From positions 24,216,463 through 24,280,462 of the forward strand of contig OZ020269.1 of the NCBI GenBank assembly GCA_963971225.1: DNA of 64,000 nucleotides, read 5' to 3'. This DNA comes from Melieria omissa. Lineage: Eukaryota; Arthropoda; Insecta; Diptera; Ulidiidae. The notes under the pieces are model-generated. The model ran no database searches, had not been told where the DNA came from, and worked only from the letters and a program-made list of their open reading frames with translations. Both the position numbers and the translations under genes were made by a program. The number at the start of each line of letters is the position of its first letter. Positions within the stretch are counted from its first letter, which is position 1. Positions 11,098 to 23,103 of the stretch are shown piece after piece.

Positions 11098-13990
11098 AAA
11101 AGTTTAACCCGGTTACAGGTTTTTATGTCCACTGTTGCTCCCTTCAATGGCACTTAGATAGCTTACACTAATGGCTCGTCTTTTCATAATTGTGGTTACT
11201 CTATCAGAACATTTGCTACGGATTGTATCATAGTTTTCAGTGTTACTGCTGTTGCAGTGTTAAGCTACTGACTGCAAATTAATAGCTATTCAAATTTCGC
11301 GCAATTCACTATTTATTCTCATTGAGAGACAAAAATCAAAAAACCTAAATTACATTAATTAAATTTTTTGTTAGTATTAAAAACAATTTTTTTAAGAGGA
11401 AAGGTCAAGCAGTGTAACCATCTGTAGCGCAGTGTAAAGACTTCAAAAGTGGCTTTTGTCACTGCTTTCTGCTCTTAAAACTAAATGTTCTATTTCGCAA
11501 TAAAATCAATCAGTACGCTTAATGCTTCACAATTTTGACCCCATGTTTTTGGCTTTACCACAATGCTTGTTGTTGTTGTTGTTGTTCTATGCATTATACG
11601 CCCGCCAGCATCTATGCACTCAACCTGTAATTCTAACCTAATTTATACGCCATTCAGTGATAACAACAAAAACAAATTAAATCGCCAAATTTCACACAAA
11701 CCCACATAAACACCAGCGACAAACACACATATACACTCATAATCACACACACATACAGTTAAGCACAGTTTAAATGCAATTTATACTTTCATTACAATGC
11801 GTAATCGTGAAACTGCGTTAATGCGAATTATAACCGCAATTGCGACGTTCACGCTGTCTATGTGGGCGTGTATGGTGGTGTCGCATGTGCGTGTGTTGGT
11901 ATGTTGCACACAACAGTTGTTGGCTGTTGCGGCAATTTGCATTTGCTGAACCACACATGGAAATCCAACCAAAAATTATTACCCAGCTGCATGAGTTGTT
12001 GTTGTTGTTTTTGGTGGCATTGTTATTGTTGTTGCATATACTTTTTTTTCTAATTCGTTTTTGAATGCTAAACTCGGTGGCCGTCAAGTGCAGTTATGAC
12101 TGGCAATAAATCAAAATTTTCGGTTTCATGTTGTCATTGCCGGAATGGTTGAGTAACTCGGACTCGAAGCATAACGGCGACCGTGCACCAACCAAATAAA
12201 TCGACTGCCAGACAGACAGACAGACGGACTGCAACGATTGCAGCGACATGCAACGAATGCAGTCCACTTCACTCCACTTCAGCGTCGAACGGACGAACAA
12301 TGTTGATTGTATTTGCTGGATGCAATTTTGTGTAAGGTTCAACTTTAGGATGTTGTTGTTGTTATTATAAGAATTTATGTTGTTTTTGTTGTTATTAGAA
12401 TTGATATTGTTGTTGTTGTAAGAGCGATTGTTTGTTGTGTCCTTTGAGTTTTGGTTAGTTTGAGCATTTCTCTCTAACATTTGCGTCCCCTTCTCCCTTT
12501 CAGTGTATTTCCGCCCACCGCCCTCGACAGCATGTTGACAGACACTCCTTCGCATGCTGACAGCTAACACATTTCGCTCGCTGCAGGCCACAAATGCCAT
12601 CACGCTTTGCCATCGCCACCGGTGCTGTCATCTTGCGGCGTATTGCCACTCAGCAACTGAACAATCGAAGTATTAAAATTGCACGTAAATTTTCCAAATT
12701 GTTGCTCATAATAATTACGAAATATTTGCACACACATTTTTTCGTCGACTCTGTCTGCCAAAGCGTGCTTTGCACTTTTGGAATTTGAATTAAATTTTCA
12801 AATTAGAACATTTAGAACATTTAGAAATTAATAAAAGCCGCCTTCACTGAGTGCGTGCTAGTGTTGCCATATTTTAGCAATTTGTGCGTGAGCATGTTAT
12901 CAACAACAACAACAGCACGTCAACAAAAATTGCATCACAAAAATTTGCAAGGCATAAATTGTGGCGCTGGAAACCTCACAACGGCTGGTAGCCGAATGTT
13001 GCGTATACGCCAGCGTGGCCGCCAACGGGGCAGTGCGCTTTTAATGAATTTATTTCCATTGTTGTTGCAGTGGCACTCAATGCAGCGGCTGTTGTCAGCC
13101 GCAATGCAATTGTGTGCGCTGGCTGAAAGCGAGCGAACGAACGGACGAGCGTGCGAACGTGCGAACGAACGCTGAATTGTTTGGTTGTTTGTTTGCTGTT
13201 TGTTGGCTTAGTGTGCCGCAAGTGATTTTCGTATTGAGGATGTAAATGTCACGGCCACGCTCTAAACACGTTACGCGACGCCGCCCGCGCCATCAAGTGC
13301 GACTGCCAGACTAAGGCAACGTCAACGCCGACAATTGTGACGTTGTGCAATGTGTGCGCTGTGTGCTCTGCTATGCTCTGTGCGTTGTGTTGAGGTGATG
13401 GAAATGTTGTTGTAAATGTAAACAATAAATTTGAACGCTCATTGTCAGCCGAAATCAAAAACATAACTCAGCCCGTGGGCGCTCGATAGCGGCTGTGGCG
13501 TAGGAAATGAAGCGAAACTGCTGCAAAGGATGCAGCGGACTGCTGCGTGTGGCTCGAACACAAAATGCCAGCTGCACATGTGTTGGTATTGGCTGGTTGT
13601 TTGGTAGCGTTTAGTGCAGTTGCAGTAAACCAATGCCAACCCATACACACACAGTCAGAATAGAGAAATGTGCATTTCCATATGTGGTGTGAGTGTGTGT
13701 GTGTGTGTGTATGTCTCCACATGCCAATGACTTCCGGCAGCCATCTGCCGTTTGCTGTTTGTTGCGCCGCAAAGTGTCGCATTGCGTTTGCAGCAGTTGC
13801 TGTCGGCTTGTTTGCTGTTTTCCAGCCGCAGCCAAGCTGTGGTTGTTGTTGATGTTGCTTGCAAATCTGAAAGCGGCTCTTCAGTGCAACACTGCATCGA
13901 TTATTGTAGTTGGAAATTTTATAAAGCAAATCTTTTAAGTTGGAAGAATTTTTGCTTAAATAGGATTTTCTTTAAATTCTAATTACTTCG
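11098..13990. other. Non-coding DNA with triplet and dinucleotide repeats
   Basis: No gene supported. TTG/CAA tracts occur at about 11568-11586, 11997-12035, 12350-12420 and 12900-12915, a GAACG-rich stretch at 13128-13172, and a GT tract at 13688-13711. The long ORFs across 12094-12603 and 13468-13929 read these tracts (poly-Asn, Cys, His) and show no domain. Confidence 0.6.
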
Positions 13991-16110
13991 GTTGAAGGAT
14001 GCTCAAAGGATTTGGTTAAGTCAACGACTTTCAAATTTCCTTCATAATGAATCATTTGTAATTGGTCTATTTTTCTTTTCATCTCATACTGCTTTATTAT
14101 TTACTATTGTTCCCTTCAGTATTTAATCGTCTTTTTGATCTTTGATCCTTCATCAGTTGGTCTTTTTTATCTTCCGTTTTTTACTCTTTATTCTCTTACC
14201 TCTACTTTCGATTGTATATATCAGTTTGACCGCCAATCTTTCATTTGATCACTTAGCTGTTATCCTTTTTCCTTCAGCCACAAAGCCTTCAATTCTCAAC
14301 TTTCAATTCTAAGTCTTTAGACTTTTTTTTAATTTTTTACCTTGACTTTTAGATTTCAGTCTCGAGACCTTGGCTTATAAGTTTTAGCCTTCAACTTTCA
14401 GCTTTTCTTTATTCTTTATCCTTTATCCTTCAATCTTAAGTCTTTAACTTTCAGCCTTCAGAATTCATTTTTTAGCCTTAGTTTTCATTTTATACCCCGT
14501 AGCCGTTATATATTTCAGCCTATATCCTTAAATATTCATTCAACCTTAAGTATTTTTTTATTAACCTTCAGCCTATATCTTTAACTTTTAAACATTCTAT
14601 CTTTAACATTCAACCTTCAGATTACTTCAACTTTAAGCTATCAGTTTCTTTCTGTTAGACTTCAACTTTGTACTTCGGCTTGTACCCTCTCGCCTTTACT
14701 CTTTAGCCTTAAGTCTTTATTTTGAAGCCTGTAACCTTCAGACTGTAGGCTTCAGTTCTTGTTTTTCAATCTGTAAATCTTCAGCCTTCAGTCTTTGTCC
14801 TTAAGCCTTTATACCTTAGCCTGAAGTCTTCAGTCTATATCCTGCAGACTTTATTCTAAAGCTTGTAGCCATACGTTTTTTTTGTTCTTGAATCCTTCCT
14901 TGAATTCCTTTCAGCCTCCATATATATGAAGCCTTCAGCTTTTATCCATTAGCCTCAATCCTTCAGCTTTAAGCCTTTATTCTTAAGCCTTAAGCCTGAA
15001 GCCTTAAGCCTGAAGCCTTTAGCCGTTATCCTTCAGACTTCATTATTATTAACCTTGTAGCCATCAGTTTTTAACTTTCAGCCTTCATGTATTAAAACCT
15101 TTAGTTTTTATCCTTTAGCCTGAATCCTTCAGTTTTCAGGCTTTATCATTAAGCCTGAAGCCTATTTCCTTTAGCCTTTATCCTTCAGACTTCATTATTA
15201 TTAACCTTGAAGCCATCAGTTTTTATTTGATTGCCTGAATCCTTCAGTTTTCTACTTTCAGCCTACATATATTAAAACCTTCAGTTTTTATCTATTAGAC
15301 TGAATCCTTCAGCTTTCAGCCTTTATCCTTAAGCCTGAAGCCTATTTCCTTTGACATTTATCCTTCAGACTTTATTATTATTAACGTTTCAGTTTAGTTT
15401 TTCAGTTTTTATCTATTAGACCGATCCTTCTGCTTTCAGCCTTAAGCCTGAAGCCGTTATCCTTCAGACTTCATTATTATTAATTTTGTAGCCATCACTT
15501 TTTATTTGTTTGCCTTCAGCTTTCTCCTTTCAGCCTTTATATATTAAAACATCGATTAGCATCTATTAAATCATCTATTAAAAATATCTATTAGCCTGAA
15601 TCCTTCAGCTTTCAGTATTTATCTTTAAGCCTAAAACCTTTATCCTTTAGACTTTGTTATTATTAACTTCGAAGCCATTAGTTTTTATTTGTTGGCCTGC
15701 ATCCTTCAGCTTTCTACTTTGAGCCTTCATATATTAAAACCTTGAGTTTTTATCCATTAGTCTAAATCCTTCGGCCCTCATTCCTTATCCTTAAGCCTTG
15801 AGCCTAAATATATCCTTATACTGAAGCCTTCAGCCTTTAACTTAACTCCAGTCATAGTTCGACCTCCATCCTTGAGCCTTGAGCTTCCAGTTTTAAGGCT
15901 TCAGGATATAAGCCTTAGGCTTCAGGCTTCAAGGATATAGACCCTTTAACCTTCAGCCTGTAGTCTTTATCCTGCAGCTGTTGGCTTTCAACCTTTAGCG
16001 TTCAGTCTTGATACCTTATCCTTTTTATTTTAATTTTTACCTTTTATTCTTTATGCTTTACTTCTAAGCCTTAAACTTTGATCCTTAATTCTTAATCTTC
16101 TTTTTTTATT
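13991..16110. repeat. Decayed tandem array with 7-bp periodicity
   Basis: About 2.1 kb written in words such as CCTTCAG, CCTTTAT, CCTTAAG, CCTGAAG, CCTTTAG in 7-base steps, with many substitutions and indels. A longer unit is superimposed: CAGACTT(C/T)(A/G)TTATTATTAA recurs near 15031, 15187, 15366, 15465 and 15650, followed by GCCATCA/TTTTTAT words. No coding frame. The same words (TTCAGTCTTTAT, GACTTTAG) lead into the young array at 17.69 kb, so a common origin is likely. Confidence 0.85.
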
Positions 16111-17680
16111 TACTCTCCTCACTTTTTGTTTCAATTTGCTTCAAATCGTTTACTTAAGTCGAGCCATTCTTGATTTTTTTATGCCATAATCTTAATTTAA
16201 GGATTTCTCTAACCCATCAACAACCATCGCGACACCCTAAGGACCTCTGTATGCATGTCTAAGGACACATATTAATATCCGCCCGATATTAGAAATGCAA
16301 ACCTTCCATTCGATTAAAAACGCACAATAAATTCAAATGAGCTCAAAGCAACAATATTAACCACAAAAACAACAACAACAACAATACGCCAATGGTGTAA
16401 CAAAATAAAGCAAACATATAATAAATAGGAAAATAGGCAACAAACAGTAAAAGCGGATAACGACAGTCACAAAAGAATATAATGAACCCTTGTTAACTAT
16501 TAAAAAGGAAGTAAATGGCACATTCAACACATCAACATTGAATAACAACAACAAAAACAACAACGACAACCACAAAAAGCAAAAGGCAGGAAAAAAACGA
16601 AAAAATAGACGAAGCGCCAATAGTTAAGCCGGCAAAAATAACATCACAGCTGCCACACATCTGGCGACACACCGCACTGCACTCAACCTCAACCTCAACC
16701 GATCCAATCCGACCCAACCGACAACCCTTGGACCGACAGGCGACAGCATTAACAACAGCAACAATCAGCCACATTACCACCAACTCCGACACTATTACAC
16801 ACACATCAACAAATCCGCTCGCTGTCAACTGGGCTTAGCAGCGCCCGGCATGCAACATGCGCGAGGCCGGTACGCACGCGACCCGCTCCCGCTGCCGCCC
16901 GCTCCGACCGCACGCTCGACGACCACATTCGCAGCAATTCAATTGACTTTTTACGAGCACATAAAACGTTGCATTTTATTTGGCCGAAAATTGATGCGAA
17001 ATTACGTACTTGGCCGACCGGCCGAACGAACGAACAAACCAACGACCAAACGGACAGCGGCCGTCATTCCAGCACGTCTTCGCACAGTCGGGTAATGAGG
17101 CGAAAGGGTTAGGATTGAAGCGCCAAAGTGCGCAAGCATGGAGTTTCAGCCAACGAATAAAGACAAGAAAAAAATTATAATAAGTAGCGCGAGAGCGGCG
17201 AGTGTGGAAATGCGCATAGAAAAACACGTTAACGACGCGATGCCACGCCGACGCCGCCAGCGCCGCTGACGCCGCAGTTACATTGGCGACAAATTTTACG
17301 AGCACGTGACGCTGTCGTTAAAAGTGACCAACCAACCACCTGCCGGGTCAGAAGGTAAACCGTCAATGGCAAAGTTTTGCCATGTTGTTGTTGTATTCTT
17401 TTTAATAGTCCTGTGAATGCAATTTTAATGAGATCCAATGCGCAAACGAAAAATGACGCCACCGTTGTGCGGTGAATGGGGAAGAAGGAAACTCATAATT
17501 TTTTTAGAAGATATTGAAATATTTTATTAAAATAGAGTTTTGTACTAGTGATTGCAATCCATTTTAACAATTTCTGTGTGTTTAGAATCTCGTCATAGGA
17601 GAAGAGAACGGCTGACGTAATCTCTCTAGTTGGACCCAACAGAGTTGAGAATCAATCGTTTGATTAATCGAAAGTTGCCT
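16111..17680. other. Unique island with a GC-rich core between arrays
   Basis: Non-repetitive DNA separates the decayed and young heptamer arrays. 16357-16600 is rich in CAA. 16640-17345 is markedly GC- and CpG-rich, with CCGCTCCCGCTGCCGCC-type and GAACGAAC words, and could be a promoter or 5' UTR region. No start codon with a convincing frame was found and no gene is called. Confidence 0.5.
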
Positions 17681-17689
17681 TTAGCGTTC

Positions 17690-18905
17690 AGTCTTTATCG
17701 TTAAGCATGAAGTCTCTACACTTTATCTTTCAGACTTTAGATTATAGACTTTAGACATTAGACATTAGACATTAGACATTAGACATTAGACATTAGACAT
17801 TAGACATTAGACATTAGACATTAGACATTAGACATTAGACATTAGACATTAGACATTAGACATTAGACATTAGACATTAGACATTAGACATTAGACATTA
17901 GACATTAGACATTAGACATTAGACATTAGACATTAGACATTAGACATTAGACATTAGACATTAGACATTAGACATTAGACATTAGACATTAGACATTAGA
18001 CATTGGACATTAGACATTAGACATTAGACATTAGACATTAGACATTGGACATTAGACATTAGACATTAGACATTGGACATTAGACATTAGACATTAGACA
18101 TTAGACATTAGACATTAGACATTAGACATTAGACATTAGACATTAGACATTAGACATTAGACATTAGACATTAGACATTAGACATGAGACATGAGACATT
18201 AGACATTAGACATTAGACATTAGACATTAGACATTAGACTTTAGACATTAGACATTAGACATTAGACATTAGACATTAGACATTAGACATTAGACATTAG
18301 ACATTAGACATTAGACATTAGACATTAGACATTAGACATTAGACATTAGACATTAGACATTAGACATTAGACATTAGACATTAGACATTAGACATTAGAC
18401 ATTAGACATTAGACATTAGACATTAGACATTAGACATTAGACATTAGACATTAGACATTAGACATTAGACATTAGACATTAGACATTAGACATTAGACAT
18501 TAGACATTAGACATTAGACATTAGACATTAGACATTAGACATTAGACATTAGACATTAGACATTAGACATTAGACATTAGACATTAGACATTAGACATTA
18601 GACATTAGACATTAGACATTAGACATTAGACATTAGACATTAGACATTAGACATTAGACATTAGACATTAGACATTAGACATTAGACATTAGACATTAGA
18701 CATTAGACATTAGACATTAGACATTAGACATTAGACATTAGACATTAGACATTAGACATTAGACATTAGACATTAGACATTAGACATTAGACATTAGACA
18801 TTAGACATTAGACATTAGACATTAGACATTAGACATTAGACATTAGACATTAGACATTAGACATTAGACATTAGACATTAGACATTAGACATTAGACATT
18901 AGACT
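17690..18905. repeat. Heptanucleotide satellite (TAGACAT)n
   Basis: After a transitional stretch (CTTTCAGACTTTAGATTATAGACTT) the unit TAGACAT repeats almost perfectly for about 1.15 kb, roughly 165 copies. Rare variants are TTGG for TTAG at 18003, 18045 and 18073 (42 and 28 bp apart, multiples of 7), GACATGA twice at 18181-18195, and GACTTTA near 18237. Confidence 0.98.
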
Positions 18906-18968
18906 TGAGACTTGAGACTTGAGACTTGTGACTTGTGACTTGAGACTTGTGACTTGAGACTTGAGAGT
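18903..18968. repeat. Transition block of GACTTGA/GACTTGT heptamers
   Basis: About nine 7-bp units, GACTTGA alternating with GACTTGT, join the TAGACAT array to the pentamer array. They keep the 7-bp step but change the unit sequence. Confidence 0.95.
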
Positions 18969-20655
18969 TAGATTAGATTAGATTAGATTAGATTAGATTA
19001 GATTAGATTAGATTAGATTAGATTAGATTAGATTAGATTAGATTAGATTAGATTAGATTAGATTAGATTAGATTAGATTAGATTAGATTAGATTAGATTA
19101 GATTAGATTAGATTAGATTAGATTAGATTAGATTAGATTAGATTAGATTAGATTAGATTAGATTAGATTAGATTAGATTAGATTAGATTAGATTAGATTA
19201 GATTAGATTAGATTAGATTAGATTAGATTAGATTAGATTAGATTAGATTAGATTAGATTAGATTAGATTAGATTAGATTAGATTAGATTAGATTAGATTA
19301 GATTAGATTAGATTAGATTAGATTAGATTAGATTAGATTAGATTAGATTAGATTAGATTAGATTAGATTAGATTAGATTAGATTAGATTAGATTAGATTA
19401 GATTAGATTAGATTAGATTAGATTAGATTAGATTAGATTAGATTAGATTAGATTAGATTAGATTAGATTAGATTAGATTAGATTAGATTAGATTAGATTA
19501 GATTAGATTAGATTAGATTAGATTAGATTAGATTAGATTAGATTAGATTAGATTAGATTAGATTAGATTAGATTAGATTAGATTAGATTAGATTAGATTA
19601 GATTAGATTAGATTAGATTAGATTAGATTAGATTAGATTAGATTAGATTAGATTAGATTAGATTAGATTAGATTAGATTAGATTAGATTAGATTAGATTA
19701 GATTAGATTAGATTAGATTAGATTAGATTAGATTAGATTAGATTAGATTAGATTAGATTAGATTAGATTAGATTAGATTAGATTAGATTAGATTAGATTA
19801 GATTAGATTAGATTAGATTAGATTAGATTAGATTAGATTAGATTAGATTAGATTAGATTCGATTAGATTAGATTAGATTAGATTAGATTAGATTAGATTA
19901 GATTAGATTAGATTAGATTAGATTAGATTAGATTAGATTAGATTAGATTAGATTAGATTAGATTAGATTAGATTAGATTAGATTAGATTAGATTAGATTA
20001 GATTAGATTAGATTCGATTAGATTAGATTAGATTAGATTAGATTAGATTAGATTAGATTAGATTAGATTAGATTAGATTAGATTAGATTAGATTAGATTA
20101 GATTCGATTAGATTAGATTAGATTAGATTAGATTAGATTAGATTAGATTAGATTAGATTAGATTAGATTAGATTAGATTAGATTAGATTAGATTAGATTA
20201 GATTAGATTAGATTAGATTAGATTAGATTAGATTAGATTAGATTAGATTAGATTAGATTAGATTAGATTAGATTAGATTAGATTAGATTAGATTAGATTA
20301 GATTAGATTAGATTAGATTAGATTAGATTAGATTAGATTAGATTAGATTAGATTAGATTAGATTAGATTAGATTAGATTAGATTAGATTAGATTAGATTA
20401 GATTAGATTAGATTAGATTAGATTAGATTAGATTAGATTAGATTAGATTAGATTAGATTAGATTAGATTAGATTAGATTAGATTAGATTAGATTAGATTA
20501 GATTAGATTAGATTAGATTAGATTAGATTAGATTAGATTAGATTAGATTAGATTAGATTAGATTAGATTAGATTAGATTAGATTAGATTAGATTAGATTA
20601 GATTAGATTAGATTAGATTAGATTAGATTAGATTAGATTAGATTATATTAGATTT
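18969..20655. repeat. Pentanucleotide satellite (GATTA)n
   Basis: About 335 copies of GATTA (rotations TTAGA, ATTAG) over 1.68 kb. The only interior variants are three GATTC units at 19856-19860, 20011-20015 and 20101-20105. The unit equals the neighbouring heptamer ATTAGAC without its last two bases. The homogeneity implies very recent expansion, and true length in the genome may differ from the assembly. Confidence 0.98.
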
Positions 20656-20705
20656 GATTACATTACATTACATTACATTACATTACATTACATTACATTA
20701 CATTA
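20656..20705. repeat. Pentanucleotide (CATTA)n tail
   Basis: Nine CATTA units follow a degenerate junction (GATTATATTAGATTTGATTA) and fade into GATTAGGTTAGATT. A single G-to-C change relative to GATTA has been amplified. Confidence 0.95.
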
Positions 20706-22068
20706 GAATAGATTAGGTTAGATTGGAAGAACTGGTAAATTCGAAAACTGCAAGGAACCCACTGTAAGCTTTCAATGCCATTTTTACACAATGAGCAGAA
20801 TTATTATTCCCTTAGATGTTATATTTTTATATGTCATGTCATTTAATTGTATTTTTTCTATTTTATTTGGTTCTAATTCATTCGTAACACATTAATGAAC
20901 TTTATGTAATCTACTCAGCACAACTTAAAATAATTAGTAAAACTGCTTCTACAATCACTAGTAAAAGTCAGTTGTCTATCTTAATTCAATCGATAATGTA
21001 ATCTCTAAATCTACCTTACAAACAACAAAAACACTTTATTGCCATCATTAGATTCCCTCATCGTTGCTTGCAGCTAAATAGTGTCCTTCCATGGCCCAAT
21101 GGCTATAACCTCAAATGAAATGATATCACGACAATCAAATAGCGATTAATCAAACAATAAAATGCCTTTTGCAACCCATTCTGCCTAACACATTCGACAC
21201 ACACACACAAACACCATCAACTATTACGGATACAATATCTGCGCGTTGTGATTGTACTCGTAAGGCAGCCGACGGTTAAAGCTGTCATATGCCATGCCAC
21301 AGCATCACAAATTCCTACACGCACACGCACACACACAGAAAATCGAACAAACAGACAAATAAAAAGACAGACATTGAACCAATTAGTTAAATTGCACTTA
21401 AAATTGCAGGTTTATGGACCATTCATACACACACACACACACACATACAGACAAGAGCTACAAGAGTTAGATGGAAACGCAATCAACACGAGCTAAGTGA
21501 CTGCGCCCGAGTGAATCGACGTGGAGTGAGGTGACGCGTGAGGGCAAAGTGCACAGCAGACATTAAACAGGGTCAAATGTGGCTATCGACCATTAAACAG
21601 AAATTATACAAGTTCAAGTGTGGAAGTGCGGAAGCAAACATACGAGTAGATATTTGCAACGGGTTGAGAGTTGTGTGTTGTGGCAAAGGGGCTGGAATTT
21701 TAAATCGACGACTGATTGGCATAAAGTGCATCGCCAAGGATTACGCAATAAACCATAATGAAATACAAATGTAAACCATAAAGCAAATATTCACACTCAA
21801 ACACACAAGCACACACACACACAGGCAACATACTGCAACGGTACACACGCACTAATAAAAGCAAATACATTAGGCGCACATCGGCACGTACACACATTTG
21901 ATGTGCTGTGTCGGGCTGTGCTGTGCTTAGCGGCCCAAACACGCACACAACGAACGCCAATGTACATACTTACATAAAACATATTTGTACGTATTTGTAT
22001 GTGCGTGTGTGTGTATTTATGCAAGTGCCATGGCAAATTTGCTAATTCACACACACACACACACTCGC
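20706..22068. other. Non-coding DNA with CA tracts
   Basis: No gene supported. CA tracts occur at 21198-21212, 21321-21338, 21427-21446, 21811-21822 and 22048-22063, and a GT tract near 21998-22012. The last CA tract is the target of the R1-type LINE. Confidence 0.6.
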
Positions 22069-22080
22069 ACGCACTCGCAC

Positions 22081-22833
22081 AACCTCGCTGGGCCAAGGCA
22101 GCAGTGCAGGAACCTACTGACCAGCGTAGTCACATCAATGTTGCTGTACGCATCGACAATCTGGTGCAGTGCGTTCAATCACCCATCGTATGTACGCGGC
22201 GTTAAAAGCACCTACCGCCGGTGTGCACTCCGAGTTTGCTCGGCTTTTAGAACCGTATCCGAAGATGCGGCTATGGTCATCGCGGGCATGTTGCCACTTG
22301 ACCTTTTGGCACACGAGCGCAACTCTATGCATAGCGCAAGGCGAGCAGAGCCTGGAGCAGGAAGTAGCGCACTCAAGGACGCGCTGCGAAGGGACAGCAT
22401 AGCTCAGTGGCAAAATCGGTGGAGCCACTCAACCAACGGCAGGTGGACGCACCGCCTTATACCAAACATAAAGGCGTGGCTTGAGAGGAAGCATGGAGAA
22501 GTTGAGTTTTACTTGACACAGATCCTAAGCGGCCATGGGTGCTTCAAGGCGTACCTTTACCGCTTTGGGCACGAGCAGGACCCCAACTGCGAGTTCTGCG
22601 GGGTCCCTGAAACGGCAGAACACGCGTTTTTTGTATGCCCCCGCTTCGAGAGCCTGAGGCGGACGATGAACAGGGTACATGGCTCTACCGCCACGCCAGA
22701 GAATATGGTCCAGCTGATGATGACTACCAGAGAGCATTGGGGCGCCGCATGTTGCATGGCTGCTGAAGTGATCCACCAGCTTCGCATTAGCGAGCAAAAC
22801 AGGCGGAGACTCGAGCGCCACTCAGAGGCCTGA
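22081..22833 (+). pseudogene. R1-type LINE ORF2 C-terminal fragment (thumb and zinc knuckle)
   Basis: The open frame runs from the truncation point to TGA 22831-22833. It begins within the post-RT segment (LLTSVVTSMLLYASTIWCSA), continues with VIAGMLPLDLLAHER and LIPNIKAWLERKHGEVEFYL, and reaches ILSGHGCFKAYLYRFGHEQD followed by a CX2CX7HX4C knuckle (CEFCGVPETAEHAFFVC). GHGCFxxYL plus this knuckle is typical of R1-clade ORF2 ends. No internal stop in 250 codons, so the insertion is young. It lacks endonuclease and RT catalytic motifs and is inactive. Confidence 0.9.
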
Positions 22834-23058
22834 GAGAGGTAAGGAAACAGACAAACTTCTATGACTGAGACAAACAGATAAACAAGAGAACTCTGACAAC
22901 TGACAATACGACTTTCGAGCTAATGCTCAATTCCGCCTCCTGACGAAATGCCTGACGGTAGTACCGGGGGGACCAACCGGACATGTGAGAGATGGTTTTA
23001 GTGAGGTTCAAGTCCCACACTGACGGGGTTTTGGCTTTTGATGCTTTCCATCTCTATA

Positions 23059-23092
<34 letters not shown>
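22081..23092 (+). mobile_element. R1-clade non-LTR retrotransposon, 5'-truncated, in CA-rich microsatellite
   Basis: A 1012-bp insertion ends in 32 A residues (23061-23092). CGCACTCGCAC occurs immediately before it (22070-22080) and immediately after the poly(A) (23093-23103), an 11-bp target duplication. The left flank is (CA)n plus CACTCGCACGCACTCGCAC. The R1 clade contains families, such as Waldo and Mino, known to target AC-type microsatellites; assignment to one of them is inference. Contains only the C-terminal end of ORF2 and the 3' UTR. Confidence 0.88.
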
Positions 23093-23093
<1 letters not shown>

Positions 23094-23103
23094 GCACTCG
23101 CAC

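Noticed and set aside
12094..12603. 169-codon minus-strand frame
   Set aside because: Its core is an Asn run from TTG tracts. The rest has no domain or conservation signal visible.
17690..20705. CRISPR-like or coding repeat array
   Set aside because: Units of 5-7 bp without spacers in an insect genome; this is simple satellite DNA.
23005..23015. GGTTCAAGTCC resembling a Pol III B box (tRNA or SINE)
   Set aside because: No matching A box or cloverleaf. The site lies in the 3' UTR of the R1-type LINE.
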